Assembly: GCA_002382045.1 (NCBI GenBank)
Contig: DFZJ01000072.1
Location: 1 to 9,489, forward strand
From: Syntrophaceae bacterium UBA4059
GTDB lineage: Bacteria; Desulfobacterota; Syntrophia; Syntrophales; Smithellaceae
DNA: 9,489 bases
Reading direction: 5' to 3'
Every line of letters starts with the position of its first letter. The first letter of the stretch is position 1. Under the pieces are notes generated by a model. That model saw only the letters and a list, made by a program, of their open reading frames with translations. It was not told the origin of the DNA and did no database searches. This document shows, in pieces, positions 1 through 6,183 of this stretch. The translations under genes were made by a program, and so were the position numbers.

Positions 1-74
1 AAATAGCTAAACTATTTTTGGGCAACTGTAGAAGATCAGACTTACTTTTTAACAGTTCACTTTGCCTCCGGAAT

Positions 75-106
75 TCAGGGAGGGAGGAAAAAGACTCCCT
101 CCCTGA
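75..106. other. Perfect 12-bp hairpin, distal to the repeat-protease gene
   Basis: Positions 75-86 and 95-106 are perfect reverse complements (12 bp, G/A-rich against C/T-rich), separated by an 8-nt A-rich loop. It lies about 85 nt past the stop of the large protease gene. Neither strand shows a run of T directly after the stem, so it is not a textbook intrinsic terminator. It could protect an mRNA 3' end or be a backup terminator. Confidence 0.5.
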
Positions 107-124
107 TAAGATCATTTCATTTCG

Positions 125-167
125 TATTACCCCGTACACCGGCATTGCGCCGGCGCACGGGGTAATA
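125..167 (-). terminator. Strong hairpin after the protease gene, probable transcript end
   Basis: Positions 125-135 and 157-167 form a perfect 11-bp stem. Inside it, after a 3x3 internal loop, 139-143 pairs with 149-153 around a 5-nt loop. The hairpin begins 24 nt after the stop of the minus-strand protease gene and is GC-rich in its core, which fits a 3'-end structure. No T-tract follows on the minus strand, so termination is inferred from position and stability only. The rest of positions 1-190 shows no gene. Confidence 0.45.
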
Positions 168-190
168 ACAGGTATAAAAAACCGGCAGGA

Positions 191-2680
191 TTAATATCTG
201 TTATTATCCGTGCCCGTCACGTTCCCTCCCCCGACCGGCGCATTATTGAGCGCGGCTTGTTCGCCGCTGATGACGCCTGCCTGGCTTGAAGCCGCACCGG
301 CGGAAAGCGATGCCTGTTGTACGCGAAATACATTGCCCGTGCTTCCGTATCCAGAATACATGGAAATGCCAATCTGGCCCGAGTTCCACGTCGCATCCGT
401 GCCTGTCCACACCGGAGTCCCATTGATATAGAGCGACAGTGCCGTCCCGGAAGCTACCGCGCGTATCGTATTCCAGTCAGCTCCCGTATTAATGGCCGAA
501 CTTTCTGTCCAGTCTTGCAATGCTGTTACCGTACCATCGCCATTGCAGCGCCAGACCGAATAGTATCCACTCATGGTATATTCAAACAGATAACCTTTGT
601 TCCAAGTGTTATATCTATCGAGCGGGGCTGGCGTACCCCGGAGATATAGCGAATTGGCATACCCTGTTATACTGCTATCCCGATATAACCTGGCGGTAAA
701 ATCCACATCGCTAAATGTTGTGGGTTTGTAGCTGATCGAGGCAAAAAACCCATCCAGCCCGTTAGTTGAGAAATTGGTTCCGTCGGATGTCCAGACTCCC
801 GCCAGTTGTTCCCAGTTGTCCAGAACTCCCAGTTGTGTATCGGAATCCCCTGTTGCCATGATTGCAGGACTGTCCGGGGTCAACTGACTCCAGACGCTCC
901 CATTCCATTGCCAGATGCCCGTGGGAAAGTTTACGTACAGGTTCGATCCGGATGCCGCCATGCTTGTTGGATTATCCGGCGTCAACTTGGTCCAGGCACT
1001 GCCGGTCCATTGCCAGATGCCATTGCCGGTAAAGTTGCCGTATAAGTTCGTTCCGGATGCCACCATGCTGGCCGGATTGTCCGGGGTCAACCTGGTCCAG
1101 GCACTGCCGGTCCATTGCCAAATGCCATTGCCGGTAAAGTTGCCGTATAAGTTCGTTCCGGATGCCACCATGCTGGCCGGATTGTCCGGGGTCAACTGAA
1201 TCCAGTCGCTGCCTGTCCATTTCCAGATGCCATTGCCGGTAAAGTTGCCGTATAAGTTCGTTCCGGATGCCACCATGCTGGCCGGATTGTCCGGGGTCAA
1301 CTGAATCCAGCCGCTGCCTGTCCATTTCCAGATGCCATTGCCGGTAAAGTTGCCATATAAGTTCGTCCCGGATGCCGCCATCTCTGTCGGATTGTCCGGC
1401 GTCAACTTGGTCCAGTCGCTGCCTGTCCATTTCCAGATGCCATTGCCGGTAAAGTTGCCATATAAGTTCGTCCCGGATGCCACCATGCCGGCCGGATTGT
1501 CCGGGGTCAACTTGGTCCAGCCGCTTCCTGTCCACTGCCAGATACCCTTGTTGGCAAAGCTGGCGTATAACGGTGCTCCGCCGGAGGGCGTTGGATAGGG
1601 CCAGCCCAAATCTTTTAAAAGGCCCATTGTCACAGGACCGGGATCATGTGTGGATACGCCTGATGAAATGGCATAAACCATCAGTCTGTTTGCACCGCCC
1701 GAAAAAGTTGTGTAGTCTAAATGCGAGTAGCTGGATCCGGACATCCAGGTAGCAGGAGCAAACATTTTTACTCTTTGGCCGCCATTGGCCGCCATTGCAT
1801 TGGAGCCGTGAAACCAGATGTTCTCGGATTTCAGGGCGCTGCCCAAAGCAGTAGAGGGATTAGGATAGACACCCGTATTGATCAGCTGATTGCCCGGATT
1901 AGCCGTGCCGTCTCTCATAAAAGTGTCATAAATAACGGGAAAGCCAGTGCCCCCCCCCCAACTGCCTGTTCCTGATGTGTAGCTCATAGAACCGCTAAAG
2001 TTGAGACCGTGCGCAATTTCGTGCAATATAACGGATTCAAGGTCAATCTGGTCTGTGGGTGTATTGCCATCCGTCCCCATGTACCAACTAAAGTTTTGGT
2101 TGTAAGTAATGTACATATCATAGCCTGTCGAGTTCAGAGCAGAACCGTGCAAAGCATTGGCTAACGAACTGTCGTACCAGGTATCCGCCTTGGGAGCGCC
2201 TGCGAAATTTCTGTAGTAAGTCTGTCCGCCGGAATATCCCAAAATGCTTGATGAACCCAGATTAGCCCAGCAGGCGCTGATTTTTATCGGTACCGAGGAC
2301 TTCAGACTGTTGCCCCAAATGGCTGCGGCGGCATTAAAGGCAGCTTTTGCTTCTTCAGGAAACGTTAAACAGGCTTGCCCCCAGGGATCTGCGCCACCGC
2401 TAGCCACATAGGTAATGGCAAAAGTGGCGGTCGCTTTTCCCGGCTCTGTGATCATTTTGTCAGGCGGCAGGATGTTCACCTGGTTTTCGGGGGGGGTGGG
2501 ATCGACAACCACGACGACTGCCGAACCACCGTTATACAAAGTATTGCCATCAGCCGAAAGCTGCGGTTTCAATTGCTTCAGACCGGAATACACATCACCC
2601 GAAGCTGCAAAGGCATGGGTCGTGATCAGCAGGCCAATCACCGCCATTGTACAAACAAACTTGTACCACTTACTTTTCAT
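191..2680 (-). CDS. Secreted HExxH zinc metalloprotease with seven 35-aa W-rich repeats and a LamG-like C-terminal domain
   Basis: 829 aa. The start at 2680 has a strong AAGGAGG ribosome site at 2687-2693. Residues 1-25 are a signal peptide ending A-F-A|A, so the protein is exported. Residues about 75-365 are a zincin-type domain: H220-E-I-A-H224-G-L-N-F is the zinc/catalytic motif. It is followed by a Y-D-T-F segment, a G-S-S-Y-S-H320-L-D motif and a closing K-D-L-G-W motif, an arrangement I recognise from secreted bacterial HExxHGLxF proteases. H320 could be a further metal ligand (inference). Residues 371-613 hold seven repeats of about 35 residues with the pattern GIW-x-W-TGS-x-W-x-x-LTPDNP, resembling beta-propeller or tectonin-like blades. 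Residues about 617-795 look like a LamG/concanavalin-type beta-sandwich (W-x-x-x-x-G-x-W opening, later L-Y-I-N-G). The tail is low-complexity. It is the last gene of a run with the two upstream genes. The substrate is unknown. The nearby T2SS genes make it a candidate T2SS cargo. Confidence 0.85.
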   Translation of the reverse strand: MKSKWYKFVCTMAVIGLLITTHAFAASGDVYSGLKQLKPQLSADGNTLYNGGSAVVVVVDPTPPENQVNILPPDKMITEPGKATATFAITYVASGGADPWGQACLTFPEEAKAAFNAAAAIWGNSLKSSVPIKISACWANLGSSSILGYSGGQTYYRNFAGAPKADTWYDSSLANALHGSALNSTGYDMYITYNQNFSWYMGTDGNTPTDQIDLESVILHEIAHGLNFSGSMSYTSGTGSWGGGTGFPVIYDTFMRDGTANPGNQLINTGVYPNPSTALGSALKSENIWFHGSNAMAANGGQRVKMFAPATWMSGSSYSHLDYTTFSGGANRLMVYAISSGVSTHDPGPVTMGLLKDLGWPYPTPSGGAPLYASFANKGIWQWTGSGWTKLTPDNPAGMVASGTNLYGNFTGNGIWKWTGSDWTKLTPDNPTEMAASGTNLYGNFTGNGIWKWTGSGWIQLTPDNPASMVASGTNLYGNFTGNGIWKWTGSDWIQLTPDNPASMVASGTNLYGNFTGNGIWQWTGSAWTRLTPDNPASMVASGTNLYGNFTGNGIWQWTGSAWTKLTPDNPTSMAASGSNLYVNFPTGIWQWNGSVWSQLTPDSPAIMATGDSDTQLGVLDNWEQLAGVWTSDGTNFSTNGLDGFFASISYKPTTFSDVDFTARLYRDSSITGYANSLYLRGTPAPLDRYNTWNKGYLFEYTMSGYYSVWRCNGDGTVTALQDWTESSAINTGADWNTIRAVASGTALSLYINGTPVWTGTDATWNSGQIGISMYSGYGSTGNVFRVQQASLSAGAASSQAGVISGEQAALNNAPVGGGNVTGTDNNRY
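842..1570 (-). repeat. Seven tandem 105-bp repeats inside the protease gene
   Basis: Units begin, on the coding strand, at 1570, 1465, 1360, 1255, 1150, 1045 and 940, an exact 105-bp period. The shared anchor CATTGCCGGT recurs on the plus strand at 1021, 1126, 1231, 1336 and 1441. Each unit encodes 35 residues. Units 2-6 share the start LYGNFTGNGIW; units 3 and 4 differ at a single residue (G/D). The first unit (LYASFANKGIW) and the last (shortened, LYVNFPTGIW) are divergent, as expected for edges of an array that expands in the middle. The unit length keeps the reading frame on copy gain or loss. It also keeps other frames open across the array, which explains spurious ORFs there. Confidence 0.95.
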
Positions 2681-2704
2681 GTTTTCCCTCCTTTTTAATT
2701 AATT

Positions 2705-3235
2705 TCAGTAATTTATTGTTGACTCAAAAAACAAAAAAACCCCGTTTAGCTGAATAACAATCCTCCTTTCTTGAAGTCTTAAATATTGGTCAAATCCCGG
2801 CAAATCGCAATTTGTTTTAACCACTTCCAATGTCTCTTCCGCAATACCCAGCGCTTCCGGCGTGGTGTGAAACGCGGAGGCCAGATATTCTTTTGCTTTT
2901 AGCGTCTCCCTTTGAAAAGTGACATCCCGGCACGTTTTCCCGTCAAAAATAATTGTGGTCTCTGTCATATCGAGAGATTTGAAAAGCATGGCGCGTGCAT
3001 CTTTTTCCGTCCACAGGGGGTTATCGCCCATTTTATACCCGGAAACCGTCCACAAGCTCCGCATTGAAATACCAGCCCCCCCGGTGGCAGACGGTGAAGA
3101 CACACTTTCATTTTTTACCATCATGAATTTTCCCTCCGCAACAGGCACATTCACAGCAGAACCACAGCCCAAAACCGCTAATGCCGCAATAGCCAGGAAC
3201 CCCGAACCTGCTTTGTTGATTATTCTCTTTTGCAT
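2705..3235 (-). CDS. Putative lipoprotein of unknown function with two cysteines
   Basis: 176 aa. The start at 3235 has an AAGGAG ribosome site at 3240-3245. Residues 1-24 are a lipoprotein signal: basic start, hydrophobic stretch, then the lipobox V-L-G-C24. Gly follows the Cys, so outer-membrane retention is likely but not certain. After a Ser/Gly-rich linker (about 42-56) comes a compact domain of about 115 residues with a W-T-V-S-G-Y opening, C102 and C143 (a possible disulfide), and a hydrophobic beta-like end near 159-172. I do not recognise the family. It ends 24 nt before the start of the large secreted protease and 57 nt after the LptC-like gene, so the three are probably co-transcribed. 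An accessory envelope role for the protease is conceivable but is inference from position only. Confidence 0.75.
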   Translation of the reverse strand: MQKRIINKAGSGFLAIAALAVLGCGSAVNVPVAEGKFMMVKNESVSSPSATGGAGISMRSLWTVSGYKMGDNPLWTEKDARAMLFKSLDMTETTIIFDGKTCRDVTFQRETLKAKEYLASAFHTTPEALGIAEETLEVVKTNCDLPGFDQYLRLQERRIVIQLNGVFLFFESTINY

Positions 3236-3258
3236 AAAACTCCTTTCAGTTTCGTAGA

Positions 3259-3287
3259 GTGCGCAAACGGCTTTTTTGTTTGCGCAC
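3259..3287. other. 10-bp hairpin between LptC-like and lipoprotein genes
   Basis: Positions 3259-3268 pair perfectly with 3278-3287 (core TGCGCAAAC/GTTTGCGCA) around a 9-nt loop. The structure sits in the 57-nt gap between two co-directional genes. On the minus strand no T-run follows the stem, so it may stabilise or process the mRNA rather than end it. The effect on the downstream genes is unknown. Confidence 0.5.
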
Positions 3288-3292
3288 CAAGT

Positions 3293-3667
3293 TCAATAAG
3301 CGAAAGACCTCAATCCGTGAAAATAAGTTGCGGCTGTCTCATCCGCCGGCCAAATGTCTGTCCGGCCTTTCCCATCTGCGCTGTAGATATCGATGGCAAC
3401 ATTTTCCAAAACGGCCACCGCGGCCATGCTGAAGCTGAAAAATCCCACTTTCATATTCCGCACGATGAAACGATCGGCTTTAATGGCAATAACCTGCCGG
3501 CCCCTGTCCATCGCCAGAAACGACAGGCCCTCCATTTTTGTACGATAAGCCGGCCGCTTGTGCAGGTTAGGATCAACGGATTGTTTTTCTGATTTAATAA
3601 TAAAAAAATACAGCAGGAATGACGCGGGAATACATAACAGTAAAAGATAAACAATCTTTCTTTGCAT
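3293..3667 (-). CDS. Small membrane-anchored protein, LptC-like
   Basis: 124 aa from the ATG at 3667. An upstream in-frame ATG at 3697 is less likely because it has no ribosome site and would put ten residues before the anchor. From 3667 the protein begins M-Q-R-K and goes straight into a hydrophobic segment at residues 5-24, a classic signal anchor. Only a weak GGTG lies upstream. Residues about 41-96 have the look of the first half of the LptC fold: M-E-G-L-S-F, I-A-I-K-A-D, then V-L-E-N-V-A-I-D-I-Y. LptC is the bitopic periplasmic partner of the LptBFG lipopolysaccharide exporter. This protein is shorter than typical LptC (about 190 aa) and no other lpt gene is present, so it may be a divergent relative rather than the true exporter subunit. 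It is first in a run of three genes behind the promoter at 3760-3786. Confidence 0.6.
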   Translation of the reverse strand: MQRKIVYLLLLCIPASFLLYFFIIKSEKQSVDPNLHKRPAYRTKMEGLSFLAMDRGRQVIAIKADRFIVRNMKVGFFSFSMAAVAVLENVAIDIYSADGKGRTDIWPADETAATYFHGLRSFAY

Positions 3668-3693
3668 ATACACCAGCTGAACTATGGCAGATT

Positions 3694-3742
3694 CCATCCA
3701 TCATGTCGGACGAAATAGGATCAATTTGCAGATGATGGATGG
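3694..3742. promoter_or_regulatory. 11-bp inverted repeat in the leader of the LptC-like gene
   Basis: CCATCCATCAT at 3694-3704 is the exact reverse complement of 3732-3742, with a 27-nt spacer. It lies between the predicted promoter and the start codon at 3667, so it would be transcribed into the 5' leader. It could be an operator for a dimeric regulator or a long-loop RNA hairpin. No U-tract follows it. Confidence 0.4.
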
Positions 3743-3759
3743 TACAAAAGTGTTATTTG

Positions 3760-3786
3760 TGTATAATCGGCAAGACCATTTGTCAA
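3760..3786 (-). promoter_or_regulatory. Sigma-70-like promoter for the LptC-like/lipoprotein/protease run
   Basis: Read on the minus strand, a perfect TTGACA lies at 3786-3781 and TATACA at 3765-3760, with a 15-nt spacer. This is slightly short; a weaker TACACA at 17 nt is an alternative. The region 3698-3876 is AT-rich and gene-free. Transcription would start near 3752 and lead into the start codon at 3667. Confidence 0.45.
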
Positions 3787-3876
3787 GAATTAAATAATAA
3801 TAATAAATACTTAAAAACATCTATTTTTATACGCGATTTATGGGTTAATTCTTTTTTCTGCGCCTAAAACTTCATC

Positions 3877-4380
3877 CTACTCCAATACACCCAGAGCCTT
3901 GAGATCGCTAATTTTGACAATCGGAGGCATCTCGTTATTTCGAATCTTGTTCACCACAAAATCCGCGACTTTCTGTGCTTTTTCCTTGGTGCTAAACCCT
4001 TCATTACCAGGCAACCCCGGTATATTGGGTTGATGAATCACCTGCATTAGCGAACGACCGGAAATCAGGATGTCATATCCAAACGTATTATTGTTGGATG
4101 GTATTATCCTGGTTGTAATTTCCGCATCGGCATAAGGATTCTTTCGTTCCTTGGCTTCTTTGCCCATGGCAAATTGTGATATTGTCGTTTTTTCTTGCTG
4201 TTCCATCTTGCCCAGTTTCGTTGGCGCATCCGGTTTTATTTGTTTTATGTCTTTTTCTTCCTTTGTATCCTTAACCGTTGTTGCGTCCAAAGACGGTGAT
4301 GCTGCGGGAATGCAGGAAACCATAAGCAGCGTAAGCAATACCCAATATAAAACCTTCGCTATTTTTCTTTGATTTGTCAT
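3877..4380 (-). CDS. Putative lipoprotein with DUF4907-like domain
   Basis: 167 aa. The start at 4380 has an AAGGGG ribosome site at 4391-4396. The N-terminus is basic, then hydrophobic (10-22), ending L-M-V-S-C23, an acceptable though not ideal lipobox (Met at -3). Residues 30-82 are a charged, Lys/Glu-rich, probably disordered linker. Residues about 86-166 match what I know of DUF4907: F-G-Y-D-I-L-I-S-G-R, then I-H-Q-P-N-I-P-G-L-P-G, then G-F-S-T-K-E-K-A-Q-K-V-A-D-F-V-V-N-K-I, and a final P-P-I-V-K-I-S-D-L-K-A-L-G-V. The family has no known function and I associate it mainly with Bacteroidota. The gene starts 71 nt after the ATPase stop. The 90 nt between its stop and the next promoter hold no clear terminator. 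Confidence 0.75.
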   Translation of the reverse strand: MTNQRKIAKVLYWVLLTLLMVSCIPAASPSLDATTVKDTKEEKDIKQIKPDAPTKLGKMEQQEKTTISQFAMGKEAKERKNPYADAEITTRIIPSNNNTFGYDILISGRSLMQVIHQPNIPGLPGNEGFSTKEKAQKVADFVVNKIRNNEMPPIVKISDLKALGVLE

Positions 4381-4451
4381 TTTGTCATTTCCCCTTATTT
4401 ATTTCCAAATAGCAACCATCAATTTATGAAAAGCACTTTACCCCATCACCG

Positions 4452-5606
4452 TCACAGAGGTTCTATAAACTCACTCAAATGTGAAAACGGTGCAGCGTCA
4501 ATACGGTCAGCCATCGGGTAGGCATGTTCACCGGCATGGATAACTACCAGGCGATCAAGCTTCAGACTCTCCATAGCAGAACGTATCGACGGCGTCAGGC
4601 GCGGTGCGGTAGTTCGTTTAATCTCAAAGCCGAGGCGTTGTGTCCCCCGGACAATCAGAAGGTCGAGTTCGGCGCCGCTGTGGGTGGCCCAGAAATAACA
4701 CTCTTCAGGGTTCACCCCCAAACGATGAATAATTTCCTTGACGATGAAGCCCTCCCAGGACGCGCCGACCTTGGGGTGGCTCTCCAGATCGCTCTGTGTC
4801 TGAATACCGAGCAGGGAATGAAGCATCCCGCTATCGGCAAGATATATTTTGGGTGCCTTAACCTGTCGCTTTCCCAGATTTTCATGCCAAGGCTGCAACT
4901 GGCGCAGTACCAGGGCGCCGGTCAATAGATCGAGATAGCCGCGCACTGTCGTGTGCGATACGCCAAACGCACGCGCCAATTCACTGCCGTTCCATATCTG
5001 GCCGTGGTAATGGGCAATCATCTTCCAGAAGCGGTAAAGAGTGTTGGCCGGAATGCGAATGCCCAACTGCGGGATGTCGCGTTCCAAAAAGGTGCGAATA
5101 AAATCACGCCTCCAGAGAACACTGGCCTCCTCAGTAGAGGCCAGAAATGAAGGAGGAAAGCCGCCTCTGCGCCACAGCCCTTCATCTTCCTTTACCTCGT
5201 CGAATGAAAATCCGTCAAGTTCGTGATAGACAATTCGTCCGGCCAAAGATTCTGAACTTTGCCGCAGGAGTGTCGGCGATGCGCTCCCCAGGATGAGAAA
5301 GCGCGCGGGAGTTCCCGGGCGGTCGGCCAGTACGCGCAGCAGCGGGAAAAGATCAGCCCGCAACTGGATTTCATCGATCACGATCAGACCTCGCAAACGC
5401 TCCAACACAAGTTTCGGTTCACTTAACCTTGCCAGATCATCCATGTCCTCCAGGTCAAAGTGTGCAACATCGCTGCCATAAAAGGTCATAATTTCCCTGG
5501 CCAAGGTTGTTTTACCCACTTGACGGGGACCCAGAATAGCGACGACCGGAGAGCGCTCAAGCGCTTCCCTGACAATGTTGATATGATACGGTCGTGGTAT
5601 GATCAT
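4452..5606 (-). CDS. AAA+ ATPase (AAA_14) with DUF4143 C-terminal domain
   Basis: 384 aa from the ATG at 5606. An in-frame ATG at 5660 exists, but AGGAAG at 5612-5617 (5-nt spacing) and a -10 box inside the longer frame favour 5606. Family hallmarks are all present: Walker A G26-P-R-Q-V-G-K-T33, Walker B L-I-V-I-D78-E79, sensor-like L-G-S-A-S (106-110), E-S-L-A-G-R (119-124), and F-L-E-R-D-I-P (173-179). A winged-helix-like N-G-S-E-L-A-R-A-F-G-V-S-H-T-T-V segment (206-221) follows. The DUF4143 part has Y-L-A-D-S-G-M-L and a PD-(D/E)xK-like set: E285, G-A-E-L-D315 and E328-I-K330. Such proteins are widespread stand-alone, horizontally mobile ATPases of poorly known role; nuclease activity is not established. 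All key residues are present, so it looks intact. By eye its GC content is above that of the DUF4907 gene. It abuts a truncated protease gene upstream. Confidence 0.93.
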   Translation of the reverse strand: MIIPRPYHINIVREALERSPVVAILGPRQVGKTTLAREIMTFYGSDVAHFDLEDMDDLARLSEPKLVLERLRGLIVIDEIQLRADLFPLLRVLADRPGTPARFLILGSASPTLLRQSSESLAGRIVYHELDGFSFDEVKEDEGLWRRGGFPPSFLASTEEASVLWRRDFIRTFLERDIPQLGIRIPANTLYRFWKMIAHYHGQIWNGSELARAFGVSHTTVRGYLDLLTGALVLRQLQPWHENLGKRQVKAPKIYLADSGMLHSLLGIQTQSDLESHPKVGASWEGFIVKEIIHRLGVNPEECYFWATHSGAELDLLIVRGTQRLGFEIKRTTAPRLTPSIRSAMESLKLDRLVVIHAGEHAYPMADRIDAAPFSHLSEFIEPL

Positions 5607-5621
5607 AATGTCTTCCTGAAT

Positions 5622-5661
5622 ATTATATTGAAATATGCCATACATGGTTTCATATTTCAAT
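5622..5661 (-). promoter_or_regulatory. Promoter -10 box with overlapping 11-bp palindrome (candidate operator)
   Basis: On the minus strand a perfect TATAAT lies at 5627-5622, 15 nt before the start codon at 5606. Directly upstream, ATTGAAATATG (5627-5637) and its exact reverse complement (5651-5661) form an 11-bp inverted repeat. The 13-nt spacer itself contains CCAT-AC-ATGG. No strong -35 is visible at 16-18 nt. The palindrome covers the place where polymerase would bind, so a repressor or activator site is likely, possibly autoregulatory. It begins 7 nt after the truncated protease stop, so an RNA hairpin ending the upstream transcript is an alternative. Confidence 0.55.
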
Positions 5662-5667
5662 GTTTAT

Positions 5668-6162
5668 TCAACTCAATTCGTGACTAATTGCCACCGCCCG
5701 AATGCCATTGACGCTATAGGCATAGTCCGGGTCTCCGTTGTAGGAGTCCAGAAGATAACCCTGTCCAACCCAGCCGGATTCGGATCCGGTGTCCACCATC
5801 ATTACAACAATATCTGCGCCGTATGTGTCTCGCCATTGAAGAACCACGGATAAATTACCGCTGCCGGCTTGAAGATTCGTCAAGTCTGTTGATAGATCTT
5901 TGCTATGGGTATAGGATACTTCCGCTTTGTGGACCAGGTGGAATGTCAGATTCAAATTGCTGTTTGCAGCGGCTGCGTTCAGTTTGGCCACGGCATCGTT
6001 GGCAAAAGCGGTCATGCCGCCTTTGCTTGCCACCCATGTTGTGGCGGTGGAATCGAAAACAATCATCACATCAATGATCGCGGAAGATGCGGACGGAACG
6101 ACACAAAGCTGAAATAAAACCGCCGTTAAAAAAATCTGAATAAAACGCTTCATTTTTCTCAC
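5668..6162 (-). pseudogene. Reprolysin-like secreted metalloprotease, truncated in its zinc motif
   Basis: 164 aa. GTG at 6162 is preferred over the ATG at 6153 because AGGGGA (6169-6174) sits 6 nt upstream of the GTG. Residues 1-28 are a signal peptide (S-S-A|I). The mature part opens I-I-D-V-M-I-V-F-D-S-T-A, continues with a helix of alternating Ala/Asn, and has A-D-I-V-V-M-M-V-D. This is the layout of bacterial M12/reprolysin-like catalytic domains up to the active site. It ends A-I-S-H161-E162-L-S-stop, exactly inside what should be H-E-x-x-H-x-x-G-x-x-H. The second and third histidine ligands and the whole C-terminal subdomain are missing. Reading the other two frames beyond the stop gives no continuation, so this is loss of DNA and not a simple frameshift. 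It is probably inactive. It lies 21 nt behind the prodomain-like gene. Confidence 0.75.
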
Positions 6163-6183
6163 AATTATTCCCCTGAACTGTAT

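Noticed and set aside
1..60. Short AT-rich hairpins (1-6 with 12-17; 24-29 with 52-57)
   Set aside because: Six-base stems of this composition arise by chance and have no gene next to them in the window.
915..1598. Several overlapping open frames on the plus strand and a second minus frame across the repeats
   Set aside because: The repeat period is a multiple of three, so any frame open in one unit stays open in all. These have no start signals and their translations are low-complexity copies of each other.
1776..1795. Two back-to-back copies of a 10-bp sequence (TGGCCGCCAT)
   Set aside because: They fall in the coding sequence for A-M-A-A-N-G-G, where Ala/Gly codons easily produce short similarity. 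Two copies only and not frame-preserving.
3668..3697. Ten-residue extension of the LptC-like protein from the ATG at 3697
   Set aside because: No ribosome site, it overlaps the inverted repeat, and the basic-then-hydrophobic signal anchor starts naturally at 3667.
4381..4451. Possible remnant of the protease C-terminus or a promoter between the ATPase and DUF4907 genes
   Set aside because: No frame gives protease-like motifs, and no -35/-10 pair with good spacing is visible. Only the ribosome site of the DUF4907 gene is clear.
5607..5660. 18-codon N-terminal extension of the ATPase starting at the ATG at 5660
   Set aside because: The segment contains the -10 box and the palindrome, lacks a ribosome site, and family members start close to the P-R-P-Y-H motif. 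The ATG at 5606 with AGGAAG is better.
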